36,629 nt of DNA from positions 1-36,629 of the forward strand of contig JAUMUD010000020.1 of the NCBI GenBank assembly GCA_030530875.1. The letters are read 5' to 3'. This DNA comes from Corynebacterium sp. (lineage in GTDB: Bacteria > Actinomycetota > Actinomycetes > Mycobacteriales > Mycobacteriaceae). The position numbers and the translations under genes are program-made. This document shows, piece by piece, positions 18,934 to 30,829 of this stretch. The stretch's first letter is position 1. Every line of letters begins with the position of its first letter. Below the pieces are notes generated by a model. The model worked only from the letters and a program-made list of their open reading frames with translations. It did not search any database and had not been told where the DNA came from.

Positions 18934-20358
18934 ATGGATAAAACCGTAGAGCTGATTGAAGCTTTTAATAATAAATACTGGTATCTCGTTATTGTTTTGC
19001 TCGTGGTCGCAGGCGTGTGGTTTGGCCTGCGCACCCTTTTTGTTCAGATTCGCTATATCCCTGACATGTTCAAGGCTGTGACTGAAAAGCCAGCCGAGGA
19101 CGGTGGGGAAAAGCAGATTTCGGCCTTCAAGGCCTTTACTATTTCCGCGGCCTCCCGTGTGGGTACGGGCAATGTGGCCGGTGTGGCCCTTGCTATCTCC
19201 CTTGGTGGCCCTGGTGCTGTGTTCTGGATGTGGATGCTCGCCCTTCTTGGTGGCGCAACCTCCTTCGTTGAGTCCACCCTGGCCCAGGCCTATAAGAGCA
19301 GCAGTGGTGATGCCTTCCGTGGTGGCCCCGCCTATTACATCACCAAGGCCCTTGGTTGGAAGTGGATGGCGGCCCTCTTTGCCATTCTCATCACAGTAAC
19401 CTACGGTTTTGTCTTTAATGCTGTGCAGTCCAATTCCATTGCTGCCGCCATGGTGAACTCTTTTGATAATGGCCACGACAATACCATCAAGCTCATTGTT
19501 GGCCTCATTACCGCACTGGTGACCGCGCTGGTGATTTTCGGTGGTGTGCACCGTATTGCCAATGTCACCCAGGTGATTGTGCCAATTATGGCCATGGCCT
19601 ATGTGGTGGTGGGCATTATTGTCATCATTATTAATATCAAGCAGGTCCCAGGCATGTTTAGCGATATTATCGCCGGTGCCTTCGGTGTCCGCCAGTTTGT
19701 TGGTGCCACCTTCGGTGCCGTGGTGATGCAGGGTGTTCGCCGAGGCCTGTTCTCCAATGAGGCCGGTATGGGTTCTGTGCCAAATGCTGCCGCTACCGCT
19801 ACGGTCTCCCACCCAGTCAAGCAGGGTCTCTCCCAGACTCTGGGCGTGTACTTCGACACCATCCTGGTGTGCACCATCACCGCCTTCATCGTGCTTCTTG
19901 GCACTAAGGACCTCGGTGCTGCCGAGGGTGGTATGGCTCTTACCCAGCACGCTCTTGCTAATTCCGTTGGCGAGTGGGGTATTCACTTCCTCACCGTGCT
20001 CATTATCTTCCTTGCATACTCCTCGGTGATTGGTAATTACTACTATGGTGAGGCCAATATTCAGTTCCTTACCCAGAATAAGTCTGTGATGCCTATTTTC
20101 CGTTTGCTGGTGGTTCTCTGCGTATTCTTGGGCGCACTTGGTACCATTCCATTGGTATGGTCCTTGGCGGACGTCTTCTCCGGTTTGATGGCTACAGTCA
20201 ACCTCATTGCGCTTATCCCACTCGGTGGCGTCGCCCTGGTCCTTTTGAAGAACTACGATCAGCAGCGCCATGTTGGCAAGGACCCACAGTTCTACCGTGA
20301 GGATATTCCTTCCTCCACCCGCGGTTGGGCCGGCATGGAATGCTGGGATAAGAAATAG
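18934..20358 (+). CDS. Sodium:alanine/glycine symporter (AGCS family)
   Basis: A 474-residue membrane protein with about 10-11 helices that imports small neutral amino acids with sodium. Family signatures are clear: 'RVGTGNVAGVALAISLGGPG' (about 70-89), 'FVESTLAQAYK', and 'GVRRGLFSNEAGMGSVPNAA' (about 267-286) followed by 'VSHPVKQGLSQTLGVYFDT'. The short N-terminal segment and one amphipathic region precede the first core helix. It has its own predicted promoter and is separated from smc by only six bases, so smc may be co-transcribed. Its place between rnc and smc is unusual. Confidence 0.93.
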   Translation: MDKTVELIEAFNNKYWYLVIVLLVVAGVWFGLRTLFVQIRYIPDMFKAVTEKPAEDGGEKQISAFKAFTISAASRVGTGNVAGVALAISLGGPGAVFWMWMLALLGGATSFVESTLAQAYKSSSGDAFRGGPAYYITKALGWKWMAALFAILITVTYGFVFNAVQSNSIAAAMVNSFDNGHDNTIKLIVGLITALVTALVIFGGVHRIANVTQVIVPIMAMAYVVVGIIVIIINIKQVPGMFSDIIAGAFGVRQFVGATFGAVVMQGVRRGLFSNEAGMGSVPNAAATATVSHPVKQGLSQTLGVYFDTILVCTITAFIVLLGTKDLGAAEGGMALTQHALANSVGEWGIHFLTVLIIFLAYSSVIGNYYYGEANIQFLTQNKSVMPIFRLLVVLCVFLGALGTIPLVWSLADVFSGLMATVNLIALIPLGGVALVLLKNYDQQRHVGKDPQFYREDIPSSTRGWAGMECWDKK

Positions 20359-20364
20359 GAAGAG

Positions 20365-23300
20365 ATGCACCTTAAATCACTGACACTCAAGGGCTTTAAG
20401 TCTTTTGCCTCGGCAACAACCCTGAAGTTTGAGCCAGGTATTTGTGCAGTGGTTGGCCCCAATGGTTCAGGCAAGTCCAATATTGTTGATGCTCTTGCCT
20501 GGGTCATGGGTGAGCAGGGTGCAAAGACCCTTCGTGGGTCAACCATGGAGGATGTGATTTTCGCCGGTGCCGGTGAGCGCCAGGCCCTGGGCCGTGCGGA
20601 AGTCACCCTCACTTTTGATAATTCCGATGGCACACTGCCCATCGAGTTTACTGAGGTGTCCATTACTCGTCGTATGTTTCGCGATGGGGCAAGCGAATAC
20701 GAGATTAATGGGGCCAAGGCCCGCCTGATGGATATTCAGGAGCTGCTCTCTGATTCCGGCATTGGCCGTGAGATGCATGTGATTGTGGGGCAGGGCCGCC
20801 TCTCGGAAATACTTCAATCTAAGCCTGAGGATCGCCGCGCCTTTATTGAGGAGGCTGCAGGTGTGCTCAAGCATAAGCGTCGTAAGGAAAAGGCGCAGCG
20901 CAAGCTTGTTAATATGCAGGCCAATCTTGATCGCCTCTATGACATTATTGGTGAGCTTAAGCGCCAGTTAAAACCGCTTTCCCGCCAGGCAGAGGCAGCA
21001 GGTAAGGCTCAGGTTTTGCAGGCTGAGGTGCGCGAGGCCCGCAAAGTTATTGAGACTTTCCAGGCACTGGACTTGGCACACCAGACTAAAGTCGCTGAAG
21101 CAGCGCTCGCAGCAGCAACAGCAGAACTCGAGCTAGCTAATAAACTCAAAGCAGAAGCCGATACTAATTTTTCGCAAATCGACGAAGAGCTGTCCAAGCT
21201 CGGAGTTGATTTGGCGCAACAGTTGTTCTTCAGTCTCTCCACGCTTAAGGAAAAACTCGCAGCTACCGAGCGTATTGCCCGTGAGCGCGCCCAGTCCATT
21301 AACCCCAATGTGCCCTTTAGCGGCATGAACCCAGCCGATCTTCTTCAGCGGGCCGATCTGGCCAAGAAGAAGCAAGAAGAACTTGATGGGGCAGTAGCCA
21401 CGGCCCGTGAGATTCGCGAGCAGGTACGCGCAACACTTGAAAATATTGAAAAAGAGGCCCAGTCGGCAGAGGCCGAATATGAGGCTCATGTCAAGGCTAT
21501 TGCCGCCCAGCGTGAGGGCAAGGTGCGCCTCGAATCCCTGCACACCCAGCGCGAAAGCCTGGTCGCTGAGATTGAGCGCGCCATGAGTGAAGCGCGCCGC
21601 CTGGAAGAAGAACTCGGCACCGCCAAGGCCCAGGCAGAGACGCTGAGTGAATCAGCGGTGGATGATACGCAGGTCAAGGCCGAAGAACAGGCAGCCGAGG
21701 AGCGATTGAAGCAGCTTCGCGGCCAAGAGCGCGAACTTGAGCGCAAAGTGAGCGCCCTCGAATCCCGTATCGAGGTGCTCGAAGAACAAAAACCAAAGCA
21801 AAGCGCCCTGGAGACTATCCCGGCACTCGCAAGTTTTAGCCCACTGGCAGAGAGCCTGCAGGCGGAGGCTGGTTTTGAACGCGCCCTGGAAGCAGCACTG
21901 GGGGACTTCACTGAGGCCCTTATTGGTGATCTGGATTCGGTGCTCGACTCCCTGCAGGACCCAACCGGAATTTCCCATACCGTTCTTCTCACTAAGGGCG
22001 ACGATAAGGAACCCTGGCACCTTGACATTGAACTCAGCCAGGGCACCTGGCTGCTTGACCACCTGGAGGCTATCCATCCAGCCATCAACCGACTACTTGC
22101 CGACATTGTCGTGGCAGAAAACCTCGAGGAAGCACGGGCCATTGTGGAGGCCGAACCACGCCTGCGCGCAGTAACTAAAGCTGGCCACCTGGTGGGGCAG
22201 GGGTGGCTGAGCTTGGGTCAGGAGCAGTCCTCGGTGCAATTCGCCCATGACATCCGTGCGCTCCAGCAAGAGCTGGAGGCGAACAAGGTGAGCCTTGCTG
22301 AGGTGCAGGCAACAGTGGGCGGGGCAGTAGCAGCCGCCCAAGAAGCGCGTATCGCTACCGCTACTGCCATGGCAAAGAAGCGTGAAGAAGAACAAAAAAA
22401 GCGCGGAGCCCTGGAAGCAGTAGAACGCGCCACCAAAGCAGTCGAGCGCCACAATACCCAGGTAGCAGAACTGCGCGCCCGCGAGCGCCAATTGGACATT
22501 CAGATTGAGCTTGCCACCAAGAAGGTCGACGATAGTCTTATCGACACCGAGGCGAATCCGGAGACCCGTGATAAATTGCGCGCCACCCTGGAAGAGGCAC
22601 GCAATAAGGAGGTGGAGGCGAGGATGAATCTTCGCCAAGCCCAGGACCAGGCCAATGAACACCGTGGTAAAGAAGATCATCTTCGCCGCCAAGCAAAGCG
22701 CGAGGAAGAAAACTTAAAACGCCACCAGGCCGAAATGGCCAAGCGTAAAGCGCGTAAAGCCACTGCGGAAACAGTGCTCCAATACGCGGAGACACTCACT
22801 TCCCGAGTTACTAGCGCTTTGAGTCGAGCACAGGCCCAGCGCGACCAACTCCTTGCCCGCCAAACCGAACTCAAAGCCAGCGCCCAGAACGCCAAGGGTG
22901 AAGCAGCACGCGCCACCGAGCGCCTGGGCAAAGCAACAGAGGCCAAGCACAAGGCCGAAATTGCGCTTAACTCAGCCCATGTGCGCGTCCAAGAAGCCCA
23001 ATTCGGTGAACTCGAAGAGGAGTTTAAAGAGATCGTCGAAAAGCCCGGATTTGATGTGGAAGAATGGAAAGCCCGCCTGGCCAAGAAAGAAAAATCCCTG
23101 GCCTCCCTGGGCAAAGTCAACCCACTGGCCCTGGAAGAATTTAAGGCCCTGCAGCAGCGCCATGACTTCCTCGAGGAACAAATCGCCGATGTGGAAAAGG
23201 CCCGCGCCGATCTGCGCACGGTAATCAAGGACGTCGACAAGCGCATCCTGCAACTGTTTACCGATGCCTGGTATGACGTGGAAAAAATCTTCCCCGAAAT

Positions 23301-23724
23301 CTTCCAAACCCTGTTCCCAGGCGGCGCTGGGCGCCTGGTGCTCACCGACCCCGAGGACATGCTCACCACCGGCATTGAGGTTGAAGCCCGCCCACCAGGA
23401 AAGAAAGTCAAGCGGCTGAGCCTGCTCTCTGGTGGTGAAAAGTCGCTGACAGCTTTGGCGATGCTGGTCGCCATCTTCATGGCCCGCCCAAGCCCCTTCT
23501 ATGTCATGGACGAGGTCGAGGCCGCGCTCGACGAGGCCAACCTGCGCCGCCTCATCCGCCTCTTTGAGCAGCTTCGCACCAACTCGCAGCTTCTGGTCAT
23601 CACCCACCAGAAGCTCACCATGGAAGTCGCCAATGTGCTCTACGGCATTACCATGCGCGATGGTGTGTCCCGCACGCTTACTCAGCGACTCCGCACCCCG
23701 GATAACGCCCCGGCCGGCGACTAA
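20365..23724 (+). CDS. smc: Chromosome segregation protein Smc
   Basis: Condensin ATPase that with ScpA/ScpB organises and segregates the chromosome. The 1119 residues have the N-terminal Walker A 'VVGPNGSGKSNIVDALAWVM' (about 30-49), long coiled coils (about 165-490 and 650-980), a globular hinge near 495-640 and the C-terminal ABC signature 'LSLLSGGEKSLTALAML' (about 1017-1033) followed by Walker B 'PFYVMDEVEAALDEAN'. The length is slightly below the usual 1150-1200. Start ATG 20365 has AGGAAGAG upstream. Base composition is ordinary for the window. Confidence 0.97.
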   Translation: MHLKSLTLKGFKSFASATTLKFEPGICAVVGPNGSGKSNIVDALAWVMGEQGAKTLRGSTMEDVIFAGAGERQALGRAEVTLTFDNSDGTLPIEFTEVSITRRMFRDGASEYEINGAKARLMDIQELLSDSGIGREMHVIVGQGRLSEILQSKPEDRRAFIEEAAGVLKHKRRKEKAQRKLVNMQANLDRLYDIIGELKRQLKPLSRQAEAAGKAQVLQAEVREARKVIETFQALDLAHQTKVAEAALAAATAELELANKLKAEADTNFSQIDEELSKLGVDLAQQLFFSLSTLKEKLAATERIARERAQSINPNVPFSGMNPADLLQRADLAKKKQEELDGAVATAREIREQVRATLENIEKEAQSAEAEYEAHVKAIAAQREGKVRLESLHTQRESLVAEIERAMSEARRLEEELGTAKAQAETLSESAVDDTQVKAEEQAAEERLKQLRGQERELERKVSALESRIEVLEEQKPKQSALETIPALASFSPLAESLQAEAGFERALEAALGDFTEALIGDLDSVLDSLQDPTGISHTVLLTKGDDKEPWHLDIELSQGTWLLDHLEAIHPAINRLLADIVVAENLEEARAIVEAEPRLRAVTKAGHLVGQGWLSLGQEQSSVQFAHDIRALQQELEANKVSLAEVQATVGGAVAAAQEARIATATAMAKKREEEQKKRGALEAVERATKAVERHNTQVAELRARERQLDIQIELATKKVDDSLIDTEANPETRDKLRATLEEARNKEVEARMNLRQAQDQANEHRGKEDHLRRQAKREEENLKRHQAEMAKRKARKATAETVLQYAETLTSRVTSALSRAQAQRDQLLARQTELKASAQNAKGEAARATERLGKATEAKHKAEIALNSAHVRVQEAQFGELEEEFKEIVEKPGFDVEEWKARLAKKEKSLASLGKVNPLALEEFKALQQRHDFLEEQIADVEKARADLRTVIKDVDKRILQLFTDAWYDVEKIFPEIFQTLFPGGAGRLVLTDPEDMLTTGIEVEARPPGKKVKRLSLLSGGEKSLTALAMLVAIFMARPSPFYVMDEVEAALDEANLRRLIRLFEQLRTNSQLLVITHQKLTMEVANVLYGITMRDGVSRTLTQRLRTPDNAPAGD

Positions 23725-23728
23725 CCGG

Positions 23729-23734
23729 TAAACT
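23729..23734 (+). promoter_or_regulatory. -10-like element (TAAACT) of ftsY, leaderless
   Basis: TAAACT is followed by seven bases and then ATG 23742. It lies just after the smc stop. No Shine-Dalgarno precedes ftsY. The -35 is weak. Confidence 0.45.
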
Positions 23735-23741
23735 TAGTGGC

Positions 23742-25289
23742 ATGAATTCTACTCTTGCCATCATTATTGTCCTTGTGGTCATTGTGGCCGTGATTATTCT
23801 TATCGCGGCCCTTGTTGCCCGCGGTAAGAAAAAGAAGATTTCTTTTACCGATAGTGAGGACACCAAGGCTATTGATAAGTCTGGTAACTACCAGGCAAGC
23901 AATCAGATGGGTGCGGCGAACTTCAATTTCGGCACCCCAAAGAAGGAAAAGGACCTTCTGCCCGGCCAGGAGCTCGACCAGGCCCGTGAGCGTGTCGACG
24001 AGGCCATCCTCGACGCCGACCAGAAAATCTCCTCCGCCGCCGATAAAATCAACGAGGCTATCGACGCCGCCGTGCTCCCACACGCAGAGGAGCTCAAGCA
24101 CAAGGTTGAGGACCGCGTAGAAAAGCTCGAGGAAAAGCTCGCCGCCGATGTGGTTGAGACTGTCTCCGATATTAAGGAAAAGGTCGAGGAAAAGCGTGCC
24201 GAGGCCGACCTGCGCGCCAAGGAGATCAAGGCTGAGGTCAAGGACGCTGTCGAGCCAGTCATCGACGATGCCGTCGAGACTGTCCAGGAACGCGTGAAGG
24301 AAGAGGAGAAGGAGGTCGCCGAGACCGCGCCAGAACCTGAACCAGAGCCTGTACCCGAGGTTGAGCGAGAAGTACCAGAAGCAGCCGTTGGTCGCCTGGG
24401 TCGCCTGCGTGGTCGCCTCTCCCGCTCCTCGAACGCCTTTAGCCAGGGCCTGCTCGGTGTTTTGAGCGCCGGTGACCTGGATGAGGATGCCTGGGAAGAG
24501 ATTGAGGATACGCTTTTGATGGCGGACCTTGGTACCAAGCAGACCATGAAGATTGTGGAGGATTTGCGCGAGAAGGTTGCTTCTGAGGGCGTGGAAAATG
24601 AGGCCCAGGCGCGCGCCATGCTCAAGAGCGTGCTCATGGCTAACTGCGCCCCAGAGTCCGACCGTGCCATCAACGTCTCCGGCAACCCTGGTGTCGTGCT
24701 TGTTGTGGGTGTGAACGGCACCGGCAAGACGACCACCACCGGCAAGCTTGCCCGCGTGCTTGTATCCATGGGCCATAGCGTGGTCTTGGGTGCGGCCGAT
24801 ACCTTCCGCGCAGCCGCCGCCGACCAGCTTCAAATGTGGGGCGATAGGGTAGGGGCCACCACCGTGCGCGGCCCAGAGGGTGCTGACCCAGCATCCGTGG
24901 CCTTCGATGCCGTATCCAAGGGCATCGAGCAGAAGGCTGATGTGGTGCTTATTGATACCGCAGGACGTCTTCACACCTCCGTGGACCTGATGGACCAGCT
25001 TGGCAAGGTCAAGCGCGTGGTGGAGAAGCGCACCAAGGTTGATGAAGTCATCCTGGTGCTCGACGCAACCATCGGTCAGAATGGCCTGATGCAGGCCCGC
25101 ACCTTCAGTGAGGTCGTCGATATCACAGGTGTGGCCTTGACTAAGCTCGACGGCAGCGCCAAGGGCGGCATTGTCTTCCAGGTCCAAGAAGAGCTCGGTG
25201 TCCCAGTCAAGCTCGTGGGTCTGGGCGAGGGTCCTGATGATTTGGCCCCATTTGAGGTCGAAGCATTCATCGACGCCCTACTGGGCTAA
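23742..25289 (+). CDS. ftsY: Signal recognition particle receptor FtsY
   Basis: Membrane-associated GTPase that docks the SRP-ribosome complex. The 515 residues begin with a membrane anchor ('STLAIIIVLVVIVAVIILIA', residues 3-22) followed by Arg/Lys. A long acidic A-domain comes next (about 60-215, rich in Glu/Lys/Val repeats). The NG domain has 'GVNGTGKTTTTGKLA' (about 322-336), 'DTAGRLHTSVDL', 'LDATIGQNGL' and 'LTKLDGSAKGG'. The N-terminal anchor is typical of actinobacterial FtsY and absent in E. coli. A strong terminator follows. Confidence 0.97.
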   Translation: MNSTLAIIIVLVVIVAVIILIAALVARGKKKKISFTDSEDTKAIDKSGNYQASNQMGAANFNFGTPKKEKDLLPGQELDQARERVDEAILDADQKISSAADKINEAIDAAVLPHAEELKHKVEDRVEKLEEKLAADVVETVSDIKEKVEEKRAEADLRAKEIKAEVKDAVEPVIDDAVETVQERVKEEEKEVAETAPEPEPEPVPEVEREVPEAAVGRLGRLRGRLSRSSNAFSQGLLGVLSAGDLDEDAWEEIEDTLLMADLGTKQTMKIVEDLREKVASEGVENEAQARAMLKSVLMANCAPESDRAINVSGNPGVVLVVGVNGTGKTTTTGKLARVLVSMGHSVVLGAADTFRAAAADQLQMWGDRVGATTVRGPEGADPASVAFDAVSKGIEQKADVVLIDTAGRLHTSVDLMDQLGKVKRVVEKRTKVDEVILVLDATIGQNGLMQARTFSEVVDITGVALTKLDGSAKGGIVFQVQEELGVPVKLVGLGEGPDDLAPFEVEAFIDALLG

Positions 25290-25316
25290 AGCTTGCCCCA
25301 GCCTTAAAGGTGAATC

Positions 25317-25344
25317 AAGAGGTGGTGTACGCCACCTCTTTTTT
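25317..25344 (+). terminator. Terminator of ftsY
   Basis: A perfect 9-bp stem (AAGAGGTGG / CCACCTCTT) with a six-base loop ends in a run of six T. It separates the smc-ftsY unit from the nitrogen operon. Confidence 0.93.
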
Positions 25345-25395
25345 GCGTTCTAGGTCTCCTAACACGCCCAATTACCTGTTGATTTATCGAATCAT

Positions 25396-25415
25396 AATCT
25401 ATTGGTCTATAGTTT
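25396..25415. promoter_or_regulatory. Predicted AmtR operator upstream of amt-glnK-glnD
   Basis: AATCTATTGGTCTATAGTTT contains CTAT-N6-ATAG, the core of the described AmtR box of C. glutamicum (tttCTATN6AtAG). A -10-like TATAGT (25408-25413) overlaps the right half-site, so binding would block RNA polymerase. This predicts repression under nitrogen sufficiency and release when adenylylated GlnK binds AmtR. Confidence 0.8.
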
Positions 25416-25448
25416 ATTACAGGTAAAGAAAGAAAAGGAGGCCACGAA

Positions 25449-26768
25449 GTGACTAGTGAAGAACTTCTAACCCAATCCGGCAACGCCGCGTGGATGCTGA
25501 TGTCCGCATCCCTGGTGCTGCTAATGACCCCAGCCCTTGCACTCTTCTACGGTGGCATGAGCCGCCAGAAGTCCGTGCTGAATATGATGATGATGAGTTT
25601 CGGCACCATCGGTGTTGTGTCCATCATTTATGTCCTGTGGGGCTGGTCCATTTCCTACGGTAGTCATGATGTGGCCGGCATTATCGCAAACCCCTTCGAG
25701 TTCTTTGGCCTGAAGGATTCCATCACTGACGCTGATGGCAATTACATCGCCGGTGCCAATGGTTACCCCAATATCATCGATGTGGGCTTCCAGCTCACCT
25801 TCGCCGTAATTTCCACGGCCCTTATCTCCGGTGCTCTGGCAGAGCGTGTGAAGTTCTCCACCTGGATGGTCTTCTCCGGCTGCTGGGCAACCCTGGTTTA
25901 TGCCCCACTGGCCCACATGGTCTGGGGTGGCGGCCTTCTCTCCGGTGCTGAATCTGGCCTTGCTGCCAAGATCTTCGGTGTCGGCGAGGATGGCAAGGCC
26001 CTCATCGAGCCTATTGACTTCGCCGGTGGTACCGTGGTTCACATCTCCGCTGGTACTGCAGCCCTTGTGCTCGCTCTCATTGTTGGCGCTCGCAAGAACT
26101 TCAAGACCGCCCCACAGCGTCCACACAACCTCCCACTGGTTATGACCGGTGCTGCATTCCTCTGGTTCGGCTGGTTCGGCTTCAACGCCGGCTCCGCCTT
26201 CGCCGCTGACGGTGCTGCTGGTCTGGCATGGCTCAACACCACCATCGCCACCGCCGCAGCTATGCTTGGCTGGGTTATCGTCGAGAAGCTTCGCGACGGC
26301 CACGCAACCAGCCTTGGCGCCGCTTCCGGTATTGTTGCAGGTCTGGTCACCATCACCCCAGCTGCGGGTGCTGCAACCCCACTGACCTCCATCATTCTCG
26401 GTTTCATCGGTGGTGTCATCGCCGCCTTCGCTGTTGGTCTTAAGTACCGCTTCGGTTTCGATGACTCCCTCGATGTCGTGGGCGTGCACCTCTGCGCCGC
26501 TCTCTGGGGCACCATTGGTATCGGCCTCTTCGCTGATGGTCGCGGCCTTCTCACTGGTGGCGGCTCCGATGGCTTCAAGCTCTTCATCGTCCAGATCATC
26601 ATCGCCGTGGTTGCCGTTATCTTCGCCGGCATTGTAACTGCTATCATTGCATTTGTACTCAAGGCCATCATGGGCTGGCGTGTCAGCGAGGACATTGAAG
26701 TCACCGGTATTGACACCAAGGTCCACGGCGAGTCCGCATATGATACCATCGGTCCTGATATTAGGTAA
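25449..26768 (+). CDS. amtB: Ammonium transporter
   Basis: A 439-residue Amt/Rh-family channel with about 11 helices. Signatures are 'DFAGGTVVHISAGTAALVLA' with the first pore histidine (His198), the second twin histidine in 'VVGVHLCAALWG' (about residue 347), and 'WFGFNAGSA'. Start GTG 25449 has AAGGAGG seven bases upstream. It is followed 17 bases later by glnK, the classical PII-Amt pair in which PII plugs the channel when nitrogen is plentiful. Gene order amt-glnK-glnD and the AmtR box match C. glutamicum amtB. Codon use is strongly biased, suggesting high inducible expression. Confidence 0.95.
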   Translation: MTSEELLTQSGNAAWMLMSASLVLLMTPALALFYGGMSRQKSVLNMMMMSFGTIGVVSIIYVLWGWSISYGSHDVAGIIANPFEFFGLKDSITDADGNYIAGANGYPNIIDVGFQLTFAVISTALISGALAERVKFSTWMVFSGCWATLVYAPLAHMVWGGGLLSGAESGLAAKIFGVGEDGKALIEPIDFAGGTVVHISAGTAALVLALIVGARKNFKTAPQRPHNLPLVMTGAAFLWFGWFGFNAGSAFAADGAAGLAWLNTTIATAAAMLGWVIVEKLRDGHATSLGAASGIVAGLVTITPAAGAATPLTSIILGFIGGVIAAFAVGLKYRFGFDDSLDVVGVHLCAALWGTIGIGLFADGRGLLTGGGSDGFKLFIVQIIIAVVAVIFAGIVTAIIAFVLKAIMGWRVSEDIEVTGIDTKVHGESAYDTIGPDIR

Positions 26769-26782
26769 TGGAAGAGGAGTAG

Positions 26783-29183
<2,401 letters not shown>

Positions 29184-29206
29184 TCCGATTTTCAATTAGG
29201 AGAGAG

Positions 29207-30784
29207 ATGTTCGAATCCCTATCTGACCGTTTGACCGGGGCACTATCTGGTCTACGCGGTAAAGGCAAGCTGAGCGAGGCCGATATTAATGCCACCGCGC
29301 GTGAAATCCGCCTTGCTCTCTTGGAGGCCGACGTCTCTCTTCCTGTGGTTCGTGAATTTATTAAGCGAATCAAGGAGCGTGCTGCCGGCCAGGAAGTCTC
29401 CGAAGCCTTGAACCCTGCCCAGCAGGTTATCAAGATTGTCAACGAGGAGCTTATCCAGATTCTCGGTGGTGAAACCCGCCGTTTGAGCCTTGCTAAGAAC
29501 CCTCCAACGGTGATTATGCTTGCTGGTCTTCAGGGTGCTGGTAAGACCACCCTTGCTGGTAAGCTCGCCTTGCATCTGCGCAAGCAGGGCCATACGCCAC
29601 TGCTTGTTGCCTGTGACCTTCAGCGCCCTGGTGCTGTCCAGCAGCTTTCCATTGTTGCCGGCCAGGCTGAGGTGGCCTTCTATGGTCCACAGGAAGGGAC
29701 CACGGATCCTGTGCAGGTGGCCCGCGAAGGCGTGGAGAAGGCCAAGAATGACCACTACGATGTGGTGATTGTCGATACCGCCGGTCGTCTTGGTATTGAC
29801 CAGGAACTGATGACCCAGGCGCGCAATATCCGTGAGGCCGTCAACCCTGATGAGGTCCTCTTTGTTATTGACGCCATGATCGGTCAGGATGCGGTGACCA
29901 CCGCCGAAGCCTTCCGTGATGGTGTGGACTTTACTGGCGTGGTTTTGACGAAGCTTGATGGTGACGCCCGTGGTGGTGCCGCTCTTTCCATCCGTGAGGT
30001 AACCGGTAAGCCAATTCTTTTTGCCTCCACCGGTGAGAAGCTCGATAACTTCGACATCTTCCACCCTGAGCGTATGGCCAGCCGCATTCTTGGTATGGGT
30101 GATGTGCTCTCCCTTATCGAGCAGGCCGAGCAGGTCATGGACCAGGAGACCGCCGCAAGTTCTGCTGAACGCATGCTCTCCGGTGAGCTCACCTTGAATG
30201 ACTTCCTGGATCAGATGCTCATGATTCGTCGCATGGGCCCAATTGGCAATATTTTGAAGATGCTGCCTGGTGGCAAGCAGATGAGCCAAATGGCCGACAT
30301 GGTTGATGAAAAGCAGCTGGATCGCATCCAGGCCATTATTCGCGGCATGACCCCTGCCGAGCGCGAAAATCCAAAGATTCTTAATGCCTCGCGCCGTAAG
30401 CGTATTGCTAATGGTTCCGGTGTGACCGTGCAGGATGTCAACCAGCTCATTAACCGCTTCAATGATGCCAAGAAGATGATGGGCAAGATGGCCGGCCAGT
30501 TCGGCATGCCAGGCCGCTCGGCCACCAAGAAGCAAAAGGGTGGCCGCAAGGGCAAGAAGAAGGGCCGCAAGGGTAGTGGCGGCGGCGCCATGAGCCAGAT
30601 GCGTCAGATGCGTGAGATGCAAAAGCAGCTCAAGCAGATGCAGCAAGGCGGAGGAATGCCGGGAATGGGTGGCGGAATCCCCGGCATGCCGGGTCTTCCG
30701 GGAACAAACGGAATGCCTATGCCGAAGGGCATGGAGAACCTGGACTTCGATGCAATCTCCAAGCAGCTCGGTAAGGGCAAGTAG
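29207..30784 (+). CDS. ffh: Signal recognition particle protein Ffh
   Basis: SRP54 GTPase that binds signal sequences and 4.5S RNA and delivers ribosomes to FtsY. The 525 residues have an N domain (1-90), a G domain with 'GLQGAGKTTLAGKLALHLRK' (about 104-123), 'DTAGRLGIDQEL' and 'VLTKLDGDARGGAALS', and an M domain (about 325-440). A long tail (about 445-525) is rich in Lys, Gly and Met ('MSQMRQMREMQKQLKQMQQ', then Gly-Met-Pro repeats), longer than in E. coli but usual in actinobacteria. AGGAGA precedes ATG 29207, 23 bases after glnD with no terminator between. Confidence 0.97.
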   Translation: MFESLSDRLTGALSGLRGKGKLSEADINATAREIRLALLEADVSLPVVREFIKRIKERAAGQEVSEALNPAQQVIKIVNEELIQILGGETRRLSLAKNPPTVIMLAGLQGAGKTTLAGKLALHLRKQGHTPLLVACDLQRPGAVQQLSIVAGQAEVAFYGPQEGTTDPVQVAREGVEKAKNDHYDVVIVDTAGRLGIDQELMTQARNIREAVNPDEVLFVIDAMIGQDAVTTAEAFRDGVDFTGVVLTKLDGDARGGAALSIREVTGKPILFASTGEKLDNFDIFHPERMASRILGMGDVLSLIEQAEQVMDQETAASSAERMLSGELTLNDFLDQMLMIRRMGPIGNILKMLPGGKQMSQMADMVDEKQLDRIQAIIRGMTPAERENPKILNASRRKRIANGSGVTVQDVNQLINRFNDAKKMMGKMAGQFGMPGRSATKKQKGGRKGKKKGRKGSGGGAMSQMRQMREMQKQLKQMQQGGGMPGMGGGIPGMPGLPGTNGMPMPKGMENLDFDAISKQLGKGK

Positions 30785-30787
30785 GAT

Positions 30788-30816
30788 TTGAGTTTCAACC
30801 CCGACTACTGTAAAGT
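30788..30816 (+). promoter_or_regulatory. Promoter of rpsP
   Basis: TTGAGT (30788-30793) and TAAAGT (30811-30816) are separated by exactly 17 bases, the best -35/-10 pair in the window. Transcription should begin near 30823, giving a leader of about 135 bases before rpsP. The -10 lies inside the dyad described separately. Confidence 0.65.
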
Positions 30817-30829
30817 GGTTGGGGTTGAA
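30794..30829. repeat. 36-bp dyad overlapping the rpsP -10
   Basis: A 16-bp inverted repeat (outer arms TTCAACCCC / GGGGTTGAA, inner ACTACT / AGTGGT) has a GTAA loop and only two G-T mismatches. It starts 10 bases after the ffh stop. No T-run follows, so a simple terminator is doubtful; an operator or an ffh 3'-end stabiliser is as likely. Confidence 0.7.

Noticed and set aside
30794-30829. Ordinary terminator for ffh
   Set aside because: The stem is strong but no T-run follows, and the loop region is a good -10; kept as a dyad of uncertain role.
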